Source: Gordius sp. MW1
Lineage: Eukaryota; Nematomorpha; Gordioida; Gordea; Gordiidae
Direction of reading: 5' to 3'
Length of the DNA stretch: 64,000 bases
NCBI GenBank assembly: GCA_964036665.1
Contig: OZ038533.1
Coordinates: 12,112,413 to 12,176,412, forward strand
Position numbers and translations under genes: made by a program. Numbering within the stretch: position 1 is the first letter of the stretch; each line of letters opens with the position of its first letter. Positions 21,531 to 33,641 of the stretch are shown here, piece after piece. Below the pieces are notes generated by a model. The model was not told the DNA's origin, ran no database searches, and worked only from the letters and a program-made list of their open reading frames with translations.

Positions 21531-24277
21531 AATTTTGACCTTTTTTCTGCACAATGGGCAATTATCCGAGCAGAAATAAAACTTTAAAGACTCAGAGCCA
21601 CTACTATGGAGTATGGACTACGAAAAAAATATTTATGCACGAAAAAAATCGGGGTAAAATATTCAAAATCAAGATGTAGAACAAATTTCAACTCTTGGAG
21701 TTACTAATGAAGAAACTATTCTAATAAACACTTCTTATGGATAAAATGCGATTATTGTGAAACCCTTACAAAATCCAACAGCTCAATAGCTAAGGACACC
21801 TAATTATTGAAATCACCTAAAATCCTAATAAGAGGCTTATTTCTAATGAGCAAGGCTTGAAGTGCATGAAAAAAAGATGGACGGGCTCGGTTGTACTTTT
21901 TTAAACGGGTAAGCTTAAAGTTTTCGAAACGATAAAAGGGTCCTTTGAAGATCTCAAATTAAAACACTTTTAACGAAAAACGAGTTACAAATAGCAAAAT
22001 TTTACTCATTAAACATGTCGTCAACTTTTAAACTTTTTAGCCCCAATAGACTAATTATGATGCTAGCCATATTTTTCTAAACTAGCCCAGCCACACCAGT
22101 GGTCAATCCCATATCTGCGAACGTTTAAGTTTTTGAAGCGGGAACGCATATAGGATAATGAAATAACTTAACATAATAATTTATAAATAAATAAAAGTAG
22201 TAGTGGGTGACTGACTACTAGCTAGAAAATCCCACAAATCCCATGCACGCATAAATTGTCGGCTATAATATTTTTCTAAAAGTGTAATGTGGGAATGGAA
22301 GGCCATTCCCAAGAAAACACACATATATAGCATACAAAGGGAGGTGGTGGTTGGTAGGTTTATATTTGTATCGATCCAATTTGAAAATAACACACAAATA
22401 GCTTGCACAAAGCAAGAGGTTTTGACATGGGAAGTGAATGAGTAGGGTATAGGGCGAGACGTAATCTAAATCTACTATTTAAGGATAGAAGGAATTCATA
22501 GGGAAGGGCCTTGGACCTAGTTTAAACAAAGGTAAAAAACGGTGAAAAGGTGTCAATCTAGTTGAATCATAAAATCAAACGGTTTTTTACAATGATTTGC
22601 CAAAAAAATGCAATTTATAAAGAGCTCACTTTTTTCCAAGGATTCGGAAAAATGCCGTTGAGCGGTAGGCAAAGGGAGAAGTGATCCATGTAAAAGACGG
22701 TGTAAATTGCGATCATAAGTGGCCGTGGAATAATTTATTAAAAGCCAGAAAGATTCATAAAGATGCGTTTATGGAATCTGGCAAGGGGGCTTGCATAAGA
22801 TTGATTTTAAGCGTGGGATATAAATGTGATTACTAACTACCGAAAGCTAAAACTTTAGCAAAGGTTTGCGGCTAAAAATGCGATTGTTTTTGGTGTGGGA
22901 TAGATTAAAAGGAAAGAAGGGATAAAGGAGATTCGGCAAACCCGTTATTGACCGTGAAAGAGAGGGGGAGAAGAGGATAACCATACATAGTCGACCATCC
23001 TGCTGCGTGACTTATTCACATTTTGACGAATTTATTATTCCATCCAACAACGGCTAAATAATAATAAGACGGGGTGGGGGGGGCACAGTATCGTTGTTGC
23101 CTGGTAGCCAGCTACCTCCACAACTAGTTGACCCTTACCAGCAACGCTCACTAGGAGATGTCCTCTCCTTTTTCCTTTCTCCGCCCCTCTTCCCGCCCCC
23201 CCCCCGCTTCATATTATAATGTCCTCCCAAAGGTCTAAGGCGCAGCGGCAGCCCTCTGCCATCATCGATCGTAACTTAGTTTGCTTACTTAGACTCGGCC
23301 CATCTTTGATGGGCGGTTTTGAATTGATTACCCGCTATAATTATATATATATTTAAGTGTTACGTAACAGATAATAAAATAACAATTTAGAAATCCATTT
23401 TTAGGGAGAGCAATGGTTAAAGGTTTTCATTGATTTACCAAACCTAAATTAAGTTTGAAAGTCAGTTTTTTTAAATCATTCCAGGCTTTACATTTGTAGG
23501 TGGCTCAACTCATACTAGGAAGGAATAATTTCAATTGTCAAAGTTCGGCTTAGATGAAGAAACAATTTAAAAATCGAGGCAACCTAGTAGGTTATTTGAT
23601 TTGTTTTTCTTAGTCGACTAAAACCAAAGGTCAATCAAACAAAACCCAGCCGCTTTTACAACACTTCAAACTAAAAACATATAAATAAAATCGATTTGAG
23701 CAAGGCATATATAAAGTCGCTACATGCATTGTTTTAGGTACTTTATTCACATTCTGTAGCCTAGAAGCATACAAAGTTTAAATTTGCTCATATTATTTAG
23801 CAAAAAAAGTGGACTTATATTAAAGATAAATTAGAGGGTAGTTGAGGACATCGATTTGATCATGTATATAAAGTCGTCGAATGACATACAATTTAAGGGT
23901 GATAGGTAACTTGTTAAAAGGGATAAATTGGATCGATCATTCCCAAAAGCAAAGCCAGGCAAATTTAATCAGCGCCTATAGTTATTCAACTCTCGTCATA
24001 TCCCTCCCACACACACACCCACACCCTCGCCAATGCAATGAAAAACGAGATGGGCCGAGTCTAAATAGCAAAGGGACGACAGACATGTTAAGCCGATATA
24101 GATACACGAGTCACTAAATTTTATTTTCCCATCTTCGAAGAGAGAATAGAATACTAATGATTTTACATGGCTATCCCAAAACGAGACACGTGATGAAAGG
24201 ATGTTATAGAAATATGGCTGCCTGGGTGGGTACTGGGTAGCAAGCTGGTTGCGATGTATATAGGTAAGGCCAATGGC
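21531..24277. other. CaV-beta intron 1, low-repeat segment
   Basis: The longest stretch of apparently single-copy sequence in this intron. It holds no supported ORF. 23298-23314 is a perfect 7-bp-stem hairpin, GCCCATC-TTT-GATGGGC. 23618-23665 resembles the right half of the 99-bp MITE at 49.7 kb (AACCCAGCCG.TTTTACAACACTTC). Regulatory sequence is possible but not shown. Confidence 0.4.
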
Positions 24278-24449
24278 CATGGACGCAAGGGAGAGGCAAA
24301 AAGGGGCATCTGCCCCCCCCCTTTAAAAAAAGCCATAAATTTTTAAAAATGTAATATAGGTAGGTCTAAAATTTCAAAAAATTATTATCCTGGCCCTCCC
24401 TACAGCATTATTGCCCCACCCTCTATTTTGAATCCTGGCTACACCCCTG
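24278..24449. mobile_element. Decayed hAT-type MITE, CATGGGCGTAGCC family
   Basis: Left end CATGGACGCAAGGG, then GGGGCATCTGCCCCCC. The right part has CTATTTTGAATCCTGGCTACACCCCTG. The interior resembles subfamily b (AATTTCAAAAAATTATTAT, then CCTCCCTACAGCATTATTGCCCC). The flanks CCAATGGC and CCATTAGA match only 5/8, so the borders are approximate. Confidence 0.55.
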
Positions 24450-24709
24450 CCATTAGACCTATTGTATCCCCCTCTTCAAAATTTAACATGATTCCAATCA
24501 AATCGAGTTATGTGAGATTCGTGCTTACAATTTCATAAAAATAGATTTGCAACATTAGAAGCTAAGTTTGTAAACGAGATTGGGGGAACAAAGCATAATC
24601 AACAATTCCTTTTCAAATAAGTTCGACATATATTAGAAACGCGCTAATTGACATTGGTACAATGACCTTATCCATCCCAAAAATCAATTATCGTTGCTAA
24701 TGGCAAAAT

Positions 24710-25427
24710 CAGTAGCGTAGGGAAAAGGGGGGGGGGGGGGGGATTTCGGGTTAGGACCCTCCCCTCCCCCCCCCCCCATTGACAAAAAAACTGAATTTTT
24801 TTCAAATTATACGGAAAAAAATTAATAGGAGTCTTGTGTTTGTTGCGCATATAGAAATAATATATTATCTTAATTAATTTGATATTTTATTTTAGATGTA
24901 ATAATTATAACATTATTTATACAAAAAATTTATGTCCCGAAAGCGTGTATAAGAAGAAATTTAATTGTTAATTATATCTCTAAAAAATTATCTCAACCTC
25001 TAAATTACGAGGAAGATGCTGATACAAGCCAAATTTTAGCAGCGGGGCGAACTTGGGCTTATAATTTCATTTTAAACGGTCCCGGGCGGGACAATTATCG
25101 GTGCTGGTGGGAAATTTAAGCCTAAAAGGCCAATGCAAGTGTTTAGTTTAAACAATGGCCCTAATTAGCGCAAACAGAAAAATTGGCAAGAGCTCTTTGC
25201 AATTTGCGTCTTTGAAGATATTATTAATGCATTTTTGACCAAAAAACCATATTGAATTTATATATTTTAATAAGTTTTTGTTTAATCGAAATTCTTTCAC
25301 AAAATTTACCCCCCCCCCCCCCCCTTAATAGTCCTCCGTCACTACTGTATATAAGCTTAATAGCAACATGAAATTTTTTTTTGAAAAACCCCCTTCATGA
25401 GGCAATCCTGGCTACGCTACGCCTATG
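24710..25427. mobile_element. hAT-type element, CAGTAGCGTAG...CTACGCCTATG
   Basis: 718 bp, ends CAGTAGCGTAGGG and GGCTACGCTACGCCTATG, flanked by GGCAAAAT (24702-24709) and GGTAAAAT (25428-25435), a 7/8 duplication. Long G and C runs lie inside the left end (24728-24778) and at 25309-25324. No transposase motif is recognised in the interior, and a second insertion there is possible. Confidence 0.65.
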
Positions 25428-25512
25428 GGTAAAATTAAATTTTTCGCGCTATAATTGTGGCGAGATAAGATAATAAATTTGGAAAGTTTAGTCCCGGTGA
25501 AAATGAGCATAC

Positions 25513-25566
25513 CTGTTTGATCATGTCGGGCCGGTAATTGACGTCACCATTTTGCCCATCGTTCAT
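25513..25566 (-). CDS. CACNB-like: Probable first coding exon of the calcium channel beta subunit
   Basis: ATG at 25566 opens an 18-codon frame, MNDGQNGDVNYRPDMIKQ, ending at a strong donor CAG|GTATGC in phase 0. The next CaV-beta exon (12902) starts in phase 0, and the join reads IKQ-SSYESNYSHPSTD. That parallels the (R)Q-GSADSxYSxPSSD junction region of known CaV-beta proteins. An in-frame stop lies about 100 bp upstream, so this ATG is the first available. The intron would be 12.6 kb. The exon is too short for family recognition by itself. The call rests on donor, phase, strand and the joined sequence. Confidence 0.6.
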
Positions 25567-26529
25567 TCTCTTGCCCCGCACGAATCTCAATGTTTGGGGG
25601 AATAATTGATAAGGCGCCTCCCTCTTGTATTAATTGATCCTTAGGGTGGTGGTGGCTATCAGGGGATTAATGCTGGCTGATAATGTTAGGGCGTCTCGAT
25701 ATCTTACCATTCAACGTCTAGTAGGGACAAAAAGGCGTGAAGCATTGGTCATTGAATAAAGGGCATAAAAATGTGGTGGTATGATAAAATGATTTAAGGG
25801 AAACGGCAGTAGGGGGGGGGGGGGGGGGGGTGTTCAAATCGATGATATTTTATTCATTAAGTCGACAAAATGTATTATGTTGCTCCTACAAATCTAAAAC
25901 TACCACGGGCTCCAACGTGGGTGGGGCACAATCGCAATTTTTTCTCTCTACCCACCCCCTCTTCAACAAGACTTCTTCTATCGACAAGTGTCATATTGGT
26001 ATTTTAAAACGTTTTTATATAATATTTTGACTCACAATATAATGTTAAACAATGCTTTCCAACATTAGTTGACCGCAAAAATTGCCTCTATTTTATATTT
26101 TTTTATTATTTGGCTTTAAAACATTTTATTAACAATAGATTTGGGCCGATGTAAGCTCATATAACTTAAAAAATAAACATCATAATTGACACCGTTAGTT
26201 AAATAATAATTATAAAAGTGTCTAATTTTTTTAATATATTAAGATTCCATTTAAAATTAGATAGCTTAAGTTAGAAATACTAAGAAAACATTTATGTTGC
26301 TATCCAAACCAAATTTTTAAAACTTGTAAAAAATTTATATTTTTACACAAAAACACCCATTATACTTTAATTATTACTATCATTTAATTTCTACGCATCA
26401 TCATCTTTAACTTTTTTTAGTAAAATAAATACAATCCCATATTATCTATTTCCCCTAATATCCCGTATTTTCCCGGGAAAATATCTATCTTTAATTGTGT
26501 AAAAGCAAATAATCAGATTTATTTAACCT
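25567..26529. other. Probable 5' flank of the calcium channel gene, with poly-G tract
   Basis: 25567-25800 is more GC-balanced than its surroundings and would be 5' UTR or promoter for the minus-strand gene. No clear TATA box is seen. 25812-25830 is a G19 run. The rest is AT-rich and unannotated. Confidence 0.3.
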
Positions 26530-27060
26530 AGTAAAGTTCATGCCAAATCGATCATAAAAAGGCGTTTTTCGGCCGACCCCCTCAGAATTTTATAAAATTT
26601 GGTAGAAATGTTAAAACTAGTAGAATTATTAATTTTCGAAAATTTTCTCATTTGGGCCACTACTTTTCGAGTTATGGGCGCTCAAATGTCGAAAATCGGG
26701 CTTTTAAAAAATGGGTTCTTGACGCTATAATTAATCAAATTTATAGGTTATTGGTCCCTAAATCATAGAATCTTGAAGAGATAGGTAAGACCTATCTCTA
26801 TAGAAAAAAATCAAACTTGTAATAGCCGAAATGGCCAAAATAGCATAATTAATGTTGAACCCTCTCAAACCGTTTCATATTTAAGACAAATATTTTATAC
26901 TTTAATCAAATTAAATAAAAGAAAAAGTTGGCCGGCCATCTTGAAAGGGTCATAAATTGTTAAAAGGATTATTTTATTATTTGGCGCCAAAATGAATCTC
27001 TAAAAATGTTTTTTTACTCATTTAGTAGTCATATTATTTTAACATATCTATGATGCAATT
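26530..27060 (+). repeat. Divergent relative of dispersed repeat X
   Basis: GCCAAATCGATCATAAAAAGGCGTTTTTCGGCCGACC, then GGGCCACTACTTTTCGAGTTATGGGCGCTCAAA and a GGCCAAAATAGC block, parallels the order in 20910-21300 with much divergence. No ORF. Confidence 0.4.
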
Positions 27061-27544
27061 ATTTTTGCTATAAATTATCACCCCAACCCCCCTCCCCCCC
27101 CCCCATATTCCCCCTATCAATTACAATCAAAATAGCGAGTGATTAATCTTCCCCGAATGCTATAAATTTAAATTTTTTTTAAATAGAAACAGCTGTAAAT
27201 GGCCAAAAACAATTTAGTTCAATATAGTTGTAGGTAAAATATACTTCAAATAATGATAAATTAATTTTTTATAGATTCTTGAAGACATGCCCTCCGTCAT
27301 ACTTTTCACATAAATATTCATTATTACATGTTGAATAAAAATCAATAAATATATACTTGTAAATAGAATTTTAAGATATTATTATACAAGACTAAAATCT
27401 TCGTAAGTTTGCCCTTAAAATTTACATTTTATATGACACTTTGTGATAATGATTTAATAAGCTTCTGCTAATAAAAATAATTCCATATTTTACGAAGAAA
27501 TTATCATTAAAATGGTAACCTAAAATAAAAAATTATTTTATTAA

Positions 27545-28349
27545 CCCTCCAATGTACTTATGGGGTCTAAGAAACCCCACAAAAGTTATAATTTAACACC
27601 ACTTAAAGAGTTTTAGATTTAGAGATTTGGTTTTTTTAGAGTTTTCATAATTATGCAAAAGCTACATTTCCTGAAAATTTCCTAGGATTTGCCTCAATAC
27701 TTTTGGAGATATAAGCGTTTGGGGTCCTTTAAACCCCATAAGGTCAATTAAGAAAGTTTTTTTTTATTTTTTATCAAATTTTTTTTTTATTTTTGACTTA
27801 AAAATAGTAATTTAAGCATGTGTATAACATTTGAATCAATATCGCTAGTTATATTTGTTTATAGAAAACAAGATTTTCGTGCAATAGGTGTCAAAATGCT
27901 GTCTGTGTTGATCACACTATAATATTTTGCGAAAATTGCAGCGAAAAATGTGAAAAAAATTACCATTTTTTAGAGTCTTCTATTTTTTTACTGTATAATC
28001 GTTTTATCATGAATGCATGTTTTTTATATTATTCAAACCTTCTTTTAATAAAAAAACATTTGCTTTTTATATTTTTACTAACTGTTTGGTCTATATAACA
28101 AAAATAAAACATGTCATATATATCTTTATTTATTTCCCTTGTGTTTAGTAAATTGCATATAATTTTAGAATTACTATTTATAATTCAATTATTTTTTTTA
28201 CAAACCTATAGGAGGCTTTAATAAACTTATATTTTAAATTTGAGAAGTGTTACTCTATTGGTTTTAAAATTATGATCATTTTAAGGATGGGGTCTTGTAA
28301 ACCCCATAAGTCACTTCAGGGTTTGGATTTATATAAGTACATTGAAGGC
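27545..28349 (+). mobile_element. piggyBac deletion derivative, TTAA to TTAA
   Basis: TTAA at 27541-27544 and 28350-28353 bounds 805 bp. The left end is CCCTCCAATGTACTTATGGGGTC, and the right end is GTACATTGAAGGC, its partial complement. The 5' noncoding region joins directly near 27865 to the last codons of the transposase (KQDFRAIGVKMLSVLITL, then stop) and the 3' tail. Almost the whole gene was lost by internal deletion. The same C-terminal remnant occurs at 678-727. Confidence 0.85.
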
Positions 28350-28353
28350 TTAA

Positions 28354-30387
28354 ATGATCTATTTTGAATGAAAGTGCGACAACGTCATAAGGCTATAATA
28401 AATCTATATGCAAAGTCCAAGCTAAAGGCAAAAGAGCAGAATCCCGTACGATGAGTAGGAGAGCCTCCGTTAAACATAGAAGCGTTCTCGGTATTGTAAA
28501 TTTATTATTTAATCTCTGTTGTCCAATAAATTATTGCAATCCTCTTTTTATAGTTGTTAAATTACGAAATTTTAATATGGAAACTTTGGTAAATTGGGTA
28601 AAAGATATAACAATCAAATTTAAAACATTTCAACACGTCACTTTGTAGGTTTATTTTCTGACCTGCTTTAAATTCCTATTCCGTATGAGTCCTATCCTAA
28701 ACTCTGTTCAACCGTCCGAGTTATTTCATAGCCTTAATTCTTATTACCCGCTATAAGTACCAACCCAAAATACACATAAGCAGGGGTGAGTCTAGGATTT
28801 ATAAAGTGCTATTGAAAAGCTATAAAGTTGACGGATATTATCTAGAAAGTATTAAAGTTTGACGTAGCCCGTAGCCTATAGCAGAGTCCTGCAAGGTTCG
28901 GGCTAAAAATTGAAAACAAAATTAAATCGGATTCGAGTTAAAAACCAAACAAAAATAATTTCTGATTGGTGTTTGTAGTGACAGTTATTAGTTATTTGAA
29001 TATACGCTTCGTTAATTGTAACATAATTACCTTTGTAACTATATATGAATTTATCGTCTGCGTATGTTTTTATCGTCTGCTTATAATTACTCGCGGGATT
29101 TGAAATAAAAAAGTCGTTGTTTCGTTTGGAATCTAAGTTGTTTGGTATTTTACCCCTGCCACTTCACTACAGTATTGCGCTAAAAAGTGAAGAAAAAAGT
29201 TCATGTCAAGCCAGGTTTAATATTCAAAAAAATTGCTTGGGTTCGGGCTGTAAAATGTGGTCGTGCACGTGCATGATTGCCCAAAACCCGCCACAAAGTA
29301 CAAAATTTAAAAAATCTATTAAGTGGGGGGTTTGGGTACAAATTGTCAAAATACTAATTTCAAAAGGTGATTAAATGGGCAAAAACATCTTCAATTGCAA
29401 AATATATTAAAAAATCAATACTAATTAAATCTTTCACGTGGAATGTTAAAGGTTATTGTTCTGTACCTAACTTTCGACAAATTTCATCTACTTTGATAGT
29501 CATGTCAAGTATAAATAAAATAAGTGTTAGGGGTTCGTTGCAATAGCGGGATTGGGTTTAAAAAATATCCGAGCCACTTGAAATATAACTTAAAAATATA
29601 TTAAATCATGTCGCATGTCATTTTTAGTCTGCGAAACCATTTTAAATAAGAATTTAAAATTGAGTCGTATTTAAGTAGGTTAACTAAAATTTAAGATGAA
29701 CCTTATTGGTTTCAGCCAAGCTTATATGAGAGCTTTAGGGTCAGGGTTAAAGTCATTAATATGATTTAATTTGGTAAATTGATACTTAACTCATTTAATA
29801 AAAATATCATTGTTTATTCTAACATTAAAATTCAATTATTTGTTATATTAAATTGAATAAATAGGCACAACAAAAGGTTTTTATGATTGTAAATTGTCTG
29901 CAATTCTAGCAATAAGCAACGGCACTTTACCGTTTAAATTAAAAGTTTCTGAATCCCCAGTCAGGTCAGAATAGGTCTTCCGAAAAAAAAACTGCTCGAT
30001 TTAAAAGAGACGTCGCTAAAATCAAAACAGTCCAGCAAAATTATGCAAGTTTTACCCATTTATAACAGCAGGTTTACCAGCTCAACATTTTTTAGAACAG
30101 ATTGACTATATCCATAATTTTGGCGAGCCCATACATTTGCTTCTAATTCGTGAACCAGATCTAGAGGTTCTTGTATGCACAAGTATAAATTACATTAGAC
30201 CAAACCTATATTATCCAAAACAGTGGCATCCAAAATCAATAAGAAACGTTGAGTAAAAAAATATGCCGCCACAATCGACTGAAAATGTCGTGCAAGAACT
30301 TGGTGGCGAAAGATCATTTATTTAAAGGTCAAGGACGCTTTCAAGCATATGTTCCGTCGATACACTCTTAGTAGAAGCTAGAGCTTT
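28354..30387. other. Intergenic, with a possible decayed hAT end
   Basis: AT-rich with no supported gene. 28889-28912 (AGAGTCCTGCAAGGTTCGGGC) resembles the TAGAGCCCTGCA end of the hAT family at 62.7 kb, and TTGGGTTCGGGCTG recurs near 29238. Matching right end and duplication were not found. Confidence 0.3.
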
Positions 30388-30549
30388 CATAGGCGTAGCC
30401 GGGGGGGAAGGGGGGCGGCTGCCCCCTCTAAATCCAAAAATTTGTTGAAATTTATTAAAATTATGGCTAAAATTTCAAAAAAATGACCACTTTGCCCTTC
30501 TCTAAATCATTATTGCTCCCCTCTAATTCCTATGCTGGCTACCCGCATG
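30388..30549. mobile_element. hAT-type MITE with perfect 8-bp duplication
   Basis: 162 bp, left end CATAGGCGTAGCCGGG, right end GCTGGCTACCCGCATG, flanked on both sides by AGAGCTTT (30380-30387, 30550-30557). The interior is subfamily b (AAATTTGTTGAAATTTATTAAAATTATGGC, CTCTAAATCATTATTGC). No coding sequence. Confidence 0.88.
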
Positions 30550-30834
30550 AGAGCTTTAATAAGATAATAGCTAGAGAATTTGTGCACTTGCAAAGGTGTG
30601 TTTTAATATTGTTAAGATAATAAAAACGATTAAGTTATACTTAACATTAACCTGCACGTCTTACCCCCAGCCCAGTTTCCTAAAACATTTGAATCTTAGC
30701 AACAACCAACAGGCCCGAACCCGATTAAAACTTAATCCACTAAGTTACCTGAACTTCAAAATGTTATATAAAAAATTTTAGTGAAAAAGGTAGAAAGTTT
30801 AAGGAAAGCATAAATTCAAATGGATATCTTTTAA

Positions 30835-30995
30835 CATTGGGCGTAGCCAGGGAGGGGCCATTACCCTACTCTAAATCGAGAAATTCTCTAAAAATTTAAC
30901 CAAACAAAAGCTGAGATTTTCGAAAATTATCATTTTGCCCCTCTCTTAATAATAATTGCCCCCCCCCTCTAGTTTCAATCTTGGCTACGCCCATG
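30835..30995. mobile_element. hAT-type MITE, CATGGGCGTAGCC family, subfamily b
   Basis: Ends CATTGGGCGTAGCCAGG and TTGGCTACGCCCATG, with the same interior order as 30388-30549, only 286 bp away. No clear duplication flanks it. Confidence 0.7.
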
Positions 30996-31051
30996 ACAAT
31001 ACCCTACCACAAGCCATGATATAATAAAAACCCGACGTCGTAAACAACAAT

Positions 31052-31360
31052 TTTATCGATTAAACACCCCCCCCCCTTCACGTTGCATTCATTGAGTTTG
31101 AGATAAAATTTATGGAGAGAGAGACAGATGGGTGCGTTACGTTTTGGGGTGGGTGGGGGGGGGGGGCAAAAACAGGTTGATCGTACACATACACAAATAA
31201 GCAGCAGCACGTACACACTAGAGCACATTCTTCGTTCCCAATTTTTTGCTGCTTTTGTTTTTTATCGATTATTGTATATTTACCACCCACCCACCCCCCA
31301 CCCCCCCATGCACCCTAACATCCCTCCCCCAAGGCGAATGGGCTAAGGCTATTTTATTTA
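31052..31360. repeat. Homopolymer-rich segment
   Basis: Short C and G runs (31067-31077, 31137-31165, 31284-31310) dominate. The overlapping open frames on both strands are rich in Pro or Gly because of these runs and are not genes. 31650-31700 nearby holds a 24-bp tandem duplication (GGGGGGAAGAAATGACAAAAAA). Confidence 0.5.
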
Positions 31361-31906
31361 TCGAAAGTTGTACCCCTACCACACCACCACATAACATAAA
31401 TGTGAGAGTTCAGTTAGCACGGTAAAGTATTGGGTAGACGGACATCTTACAAATTGGTTTGAATTTAAAGGCGACACTTTTTAAATGATATAGATTTTTA
31501 TAAATTTTATTGTTTTTCGACTTTTTTATGAAAGTGCATACATTCAGCCATACAATCTGCAAATAGTTTAGCTGAGGTTAGAGTCGATCAAACCTGGAGA
31601 TAAATTAATAAAGTTAATTTAGCAAATGATATTGCCATGTATGTATTAAAAACGGGGGGAAGAAATGACAAAAAACGGGGGGAAGAAATGACAAAAAAAG
31701 GGGCAGTTGCCCCTTTTCTATAATAATGAAACATTTTTAAATGCAAATTGTTCAATAAATTTAATCAGTATTTTCCCTTTCCCCTAACAAAAGAAATTAG
31801 ACAACAGATACCTTTACATAAGTCACATTCACACAACACACATTGGTAAAATGTTATCTATTAAAAGTTAATATCAGATAAGATGATGCAAAAAAATTAG
31901 CAGAAA

Positions 31907-32045
31907 CATGGGCGGTCTCCCCCCCCCCCTAAATGACAAAAAAATTCAATCAAAACCCCTTAGAAAATAATAACATTCATGGGGGCCTATAAACTTAAAA
32001 CAGCTTTGCCCCCCCCCCTTTCTTCAAAACCTGGCTACGCCAACG
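31907..32045. mobile_element. hAT-type MITE, shortest copy, perfect duplication
   Basis: 139 bp with ends CATGGGCGGTC and CTGGCTACGCCAACG, flanked by AGCAGAAA on both sides (31899-31906, 32046-32053). C runs near both ends. No coding sequence. Confidence 0.8.
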
Positions 32046-32463
32046 AGCAGAAATATTACTAGATCAAATACACTTAATACTTATTCTTTATATATCTTGT
32101 TGAACAAGTTACTCAAAAAATACGAGCATAACACTCTAATTAAAAAACAAAATATAACAAAATTATTATATTTTAAGTATTGTTAATTTTATTTAAAGTA
32201 ATAAACATTATAAAAACATATAGATAAAATTGCATAGCAATTAATCAAATTAACCTTAAAGTTTTCCTAAAAAATATAAAGGCTAATATAAAATAATAAT
32301 ATTTTACTTTTAAATTATAAAACTTAAAAGCTTGGCAAAGGATTGGAATACTAAATATATGTAATGAGCACATTATAATGAATATGCTCATTACATATAA
32401 GAATAGAAAAATTCAGTCATAAAGTGATAAGTGTCTATAATTATTAATTGTTTAGACGTGGCT

Positions 32464-32633
32464 AAAAATTTAAAATCACTTTTAAAAAAATATAATTACA
32501 CATTTGAGCTTAACTCAAAAAAGATGGTCATATAATGCATGTTTAATAAAAATTTTAAAATCACTTATAAAAAAATATAATTACACATTTGAGCTTAACT
32601 CAAAAAAGATGGTCATATAATGCATGTTTAATA
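32464..32633 (+). repeat. 85-bp direct tandem duplication
   Basis: Two adjacent copies, 85 bp apart, differ at only a few positions (AAAATCACTT.TAAAAAAATATAATTACACATTTGAGC..., ending GGTCATATAATGCATGTTTAAT). The high identity implies a recent duplication. Confidence 0.85.
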
Positions 32634-33641
32634 TATTTCTGTTCGATACTTTCTAAACAAAAAACTAAAGCAATTTTAATAAAATATTTGTTTTAATAAA
32701 AAAACTTACTTGATTTGAATAAATAAGTTATTTTTATGCTCCTGCTGATTACATTATAAGACAAGTTTTGGCGTTGGGATACAAAGTTTTAATGCCGAAA
32801 TTTACGCATTTGCTCAACTGGTCGGTCGCTCAAACGATCTGCAACCAATCAAAATGGAGTTCAAATTTGCAAAGCATGCTTATAACTAATTAATTTTATA
32901 TTAATTTGTTATAAACGCTTTATAAGGTTGAAACTTATATTAAGCATATCTAATATATTTAAATTTTCGTGAAACGGTGTGCGTAGTTAAACTCCTCCGA
33001 AACGGCTGGACCGATTTTGAAAATTTCTAGGAATATTTGGTAGGTTTGAGCCTAGGTTTTAAACTATATTCAAAATCTCTAAGTGATAAGACGGTCAAGT
33101 TATTTAATTTTATATGTTTTGACGTTTAATAAACCTCAATCAAATGCAACCTCATGACGTCAGCCGTCATACAGGGATACTGTAAAATGCAACAATTTAC
33201 GTCATAAATGTATACTGTAAAATGCGACAATGTAAATAATCTAATGATAAAAATGCTGAAGTATTCTACTTATAAAAACTCCATATAGCAAAGGCGTAGC
33301 TTGGATGAGAATTCGATAGTTTAATGTTTTTCACCTTTAAATAATTTAATTTGATATATTTATATGTTATATTTATAGGTAACAATGCCAGCTAAACGCA
33401 AAAGGAACAATTTGGGTCGTCAAACGAACAAAATGCAGTCGTGAAAAAATAAGAGCACAAAGAACAGATGAACAAATCTTAGAAAACAATGCAGATAAGC
33501 GTGTGAGGATGTTTTAAATACGTGAATCACAATCGCAAGAGGCAGGAGATGAACGAAATCAACAAAGACGATTAAAAAAACAAGCTCGCCGATTTGTAAT
33601 CAACACACGTAGAGAAAATGACCTACACCACCTACAAGTAC

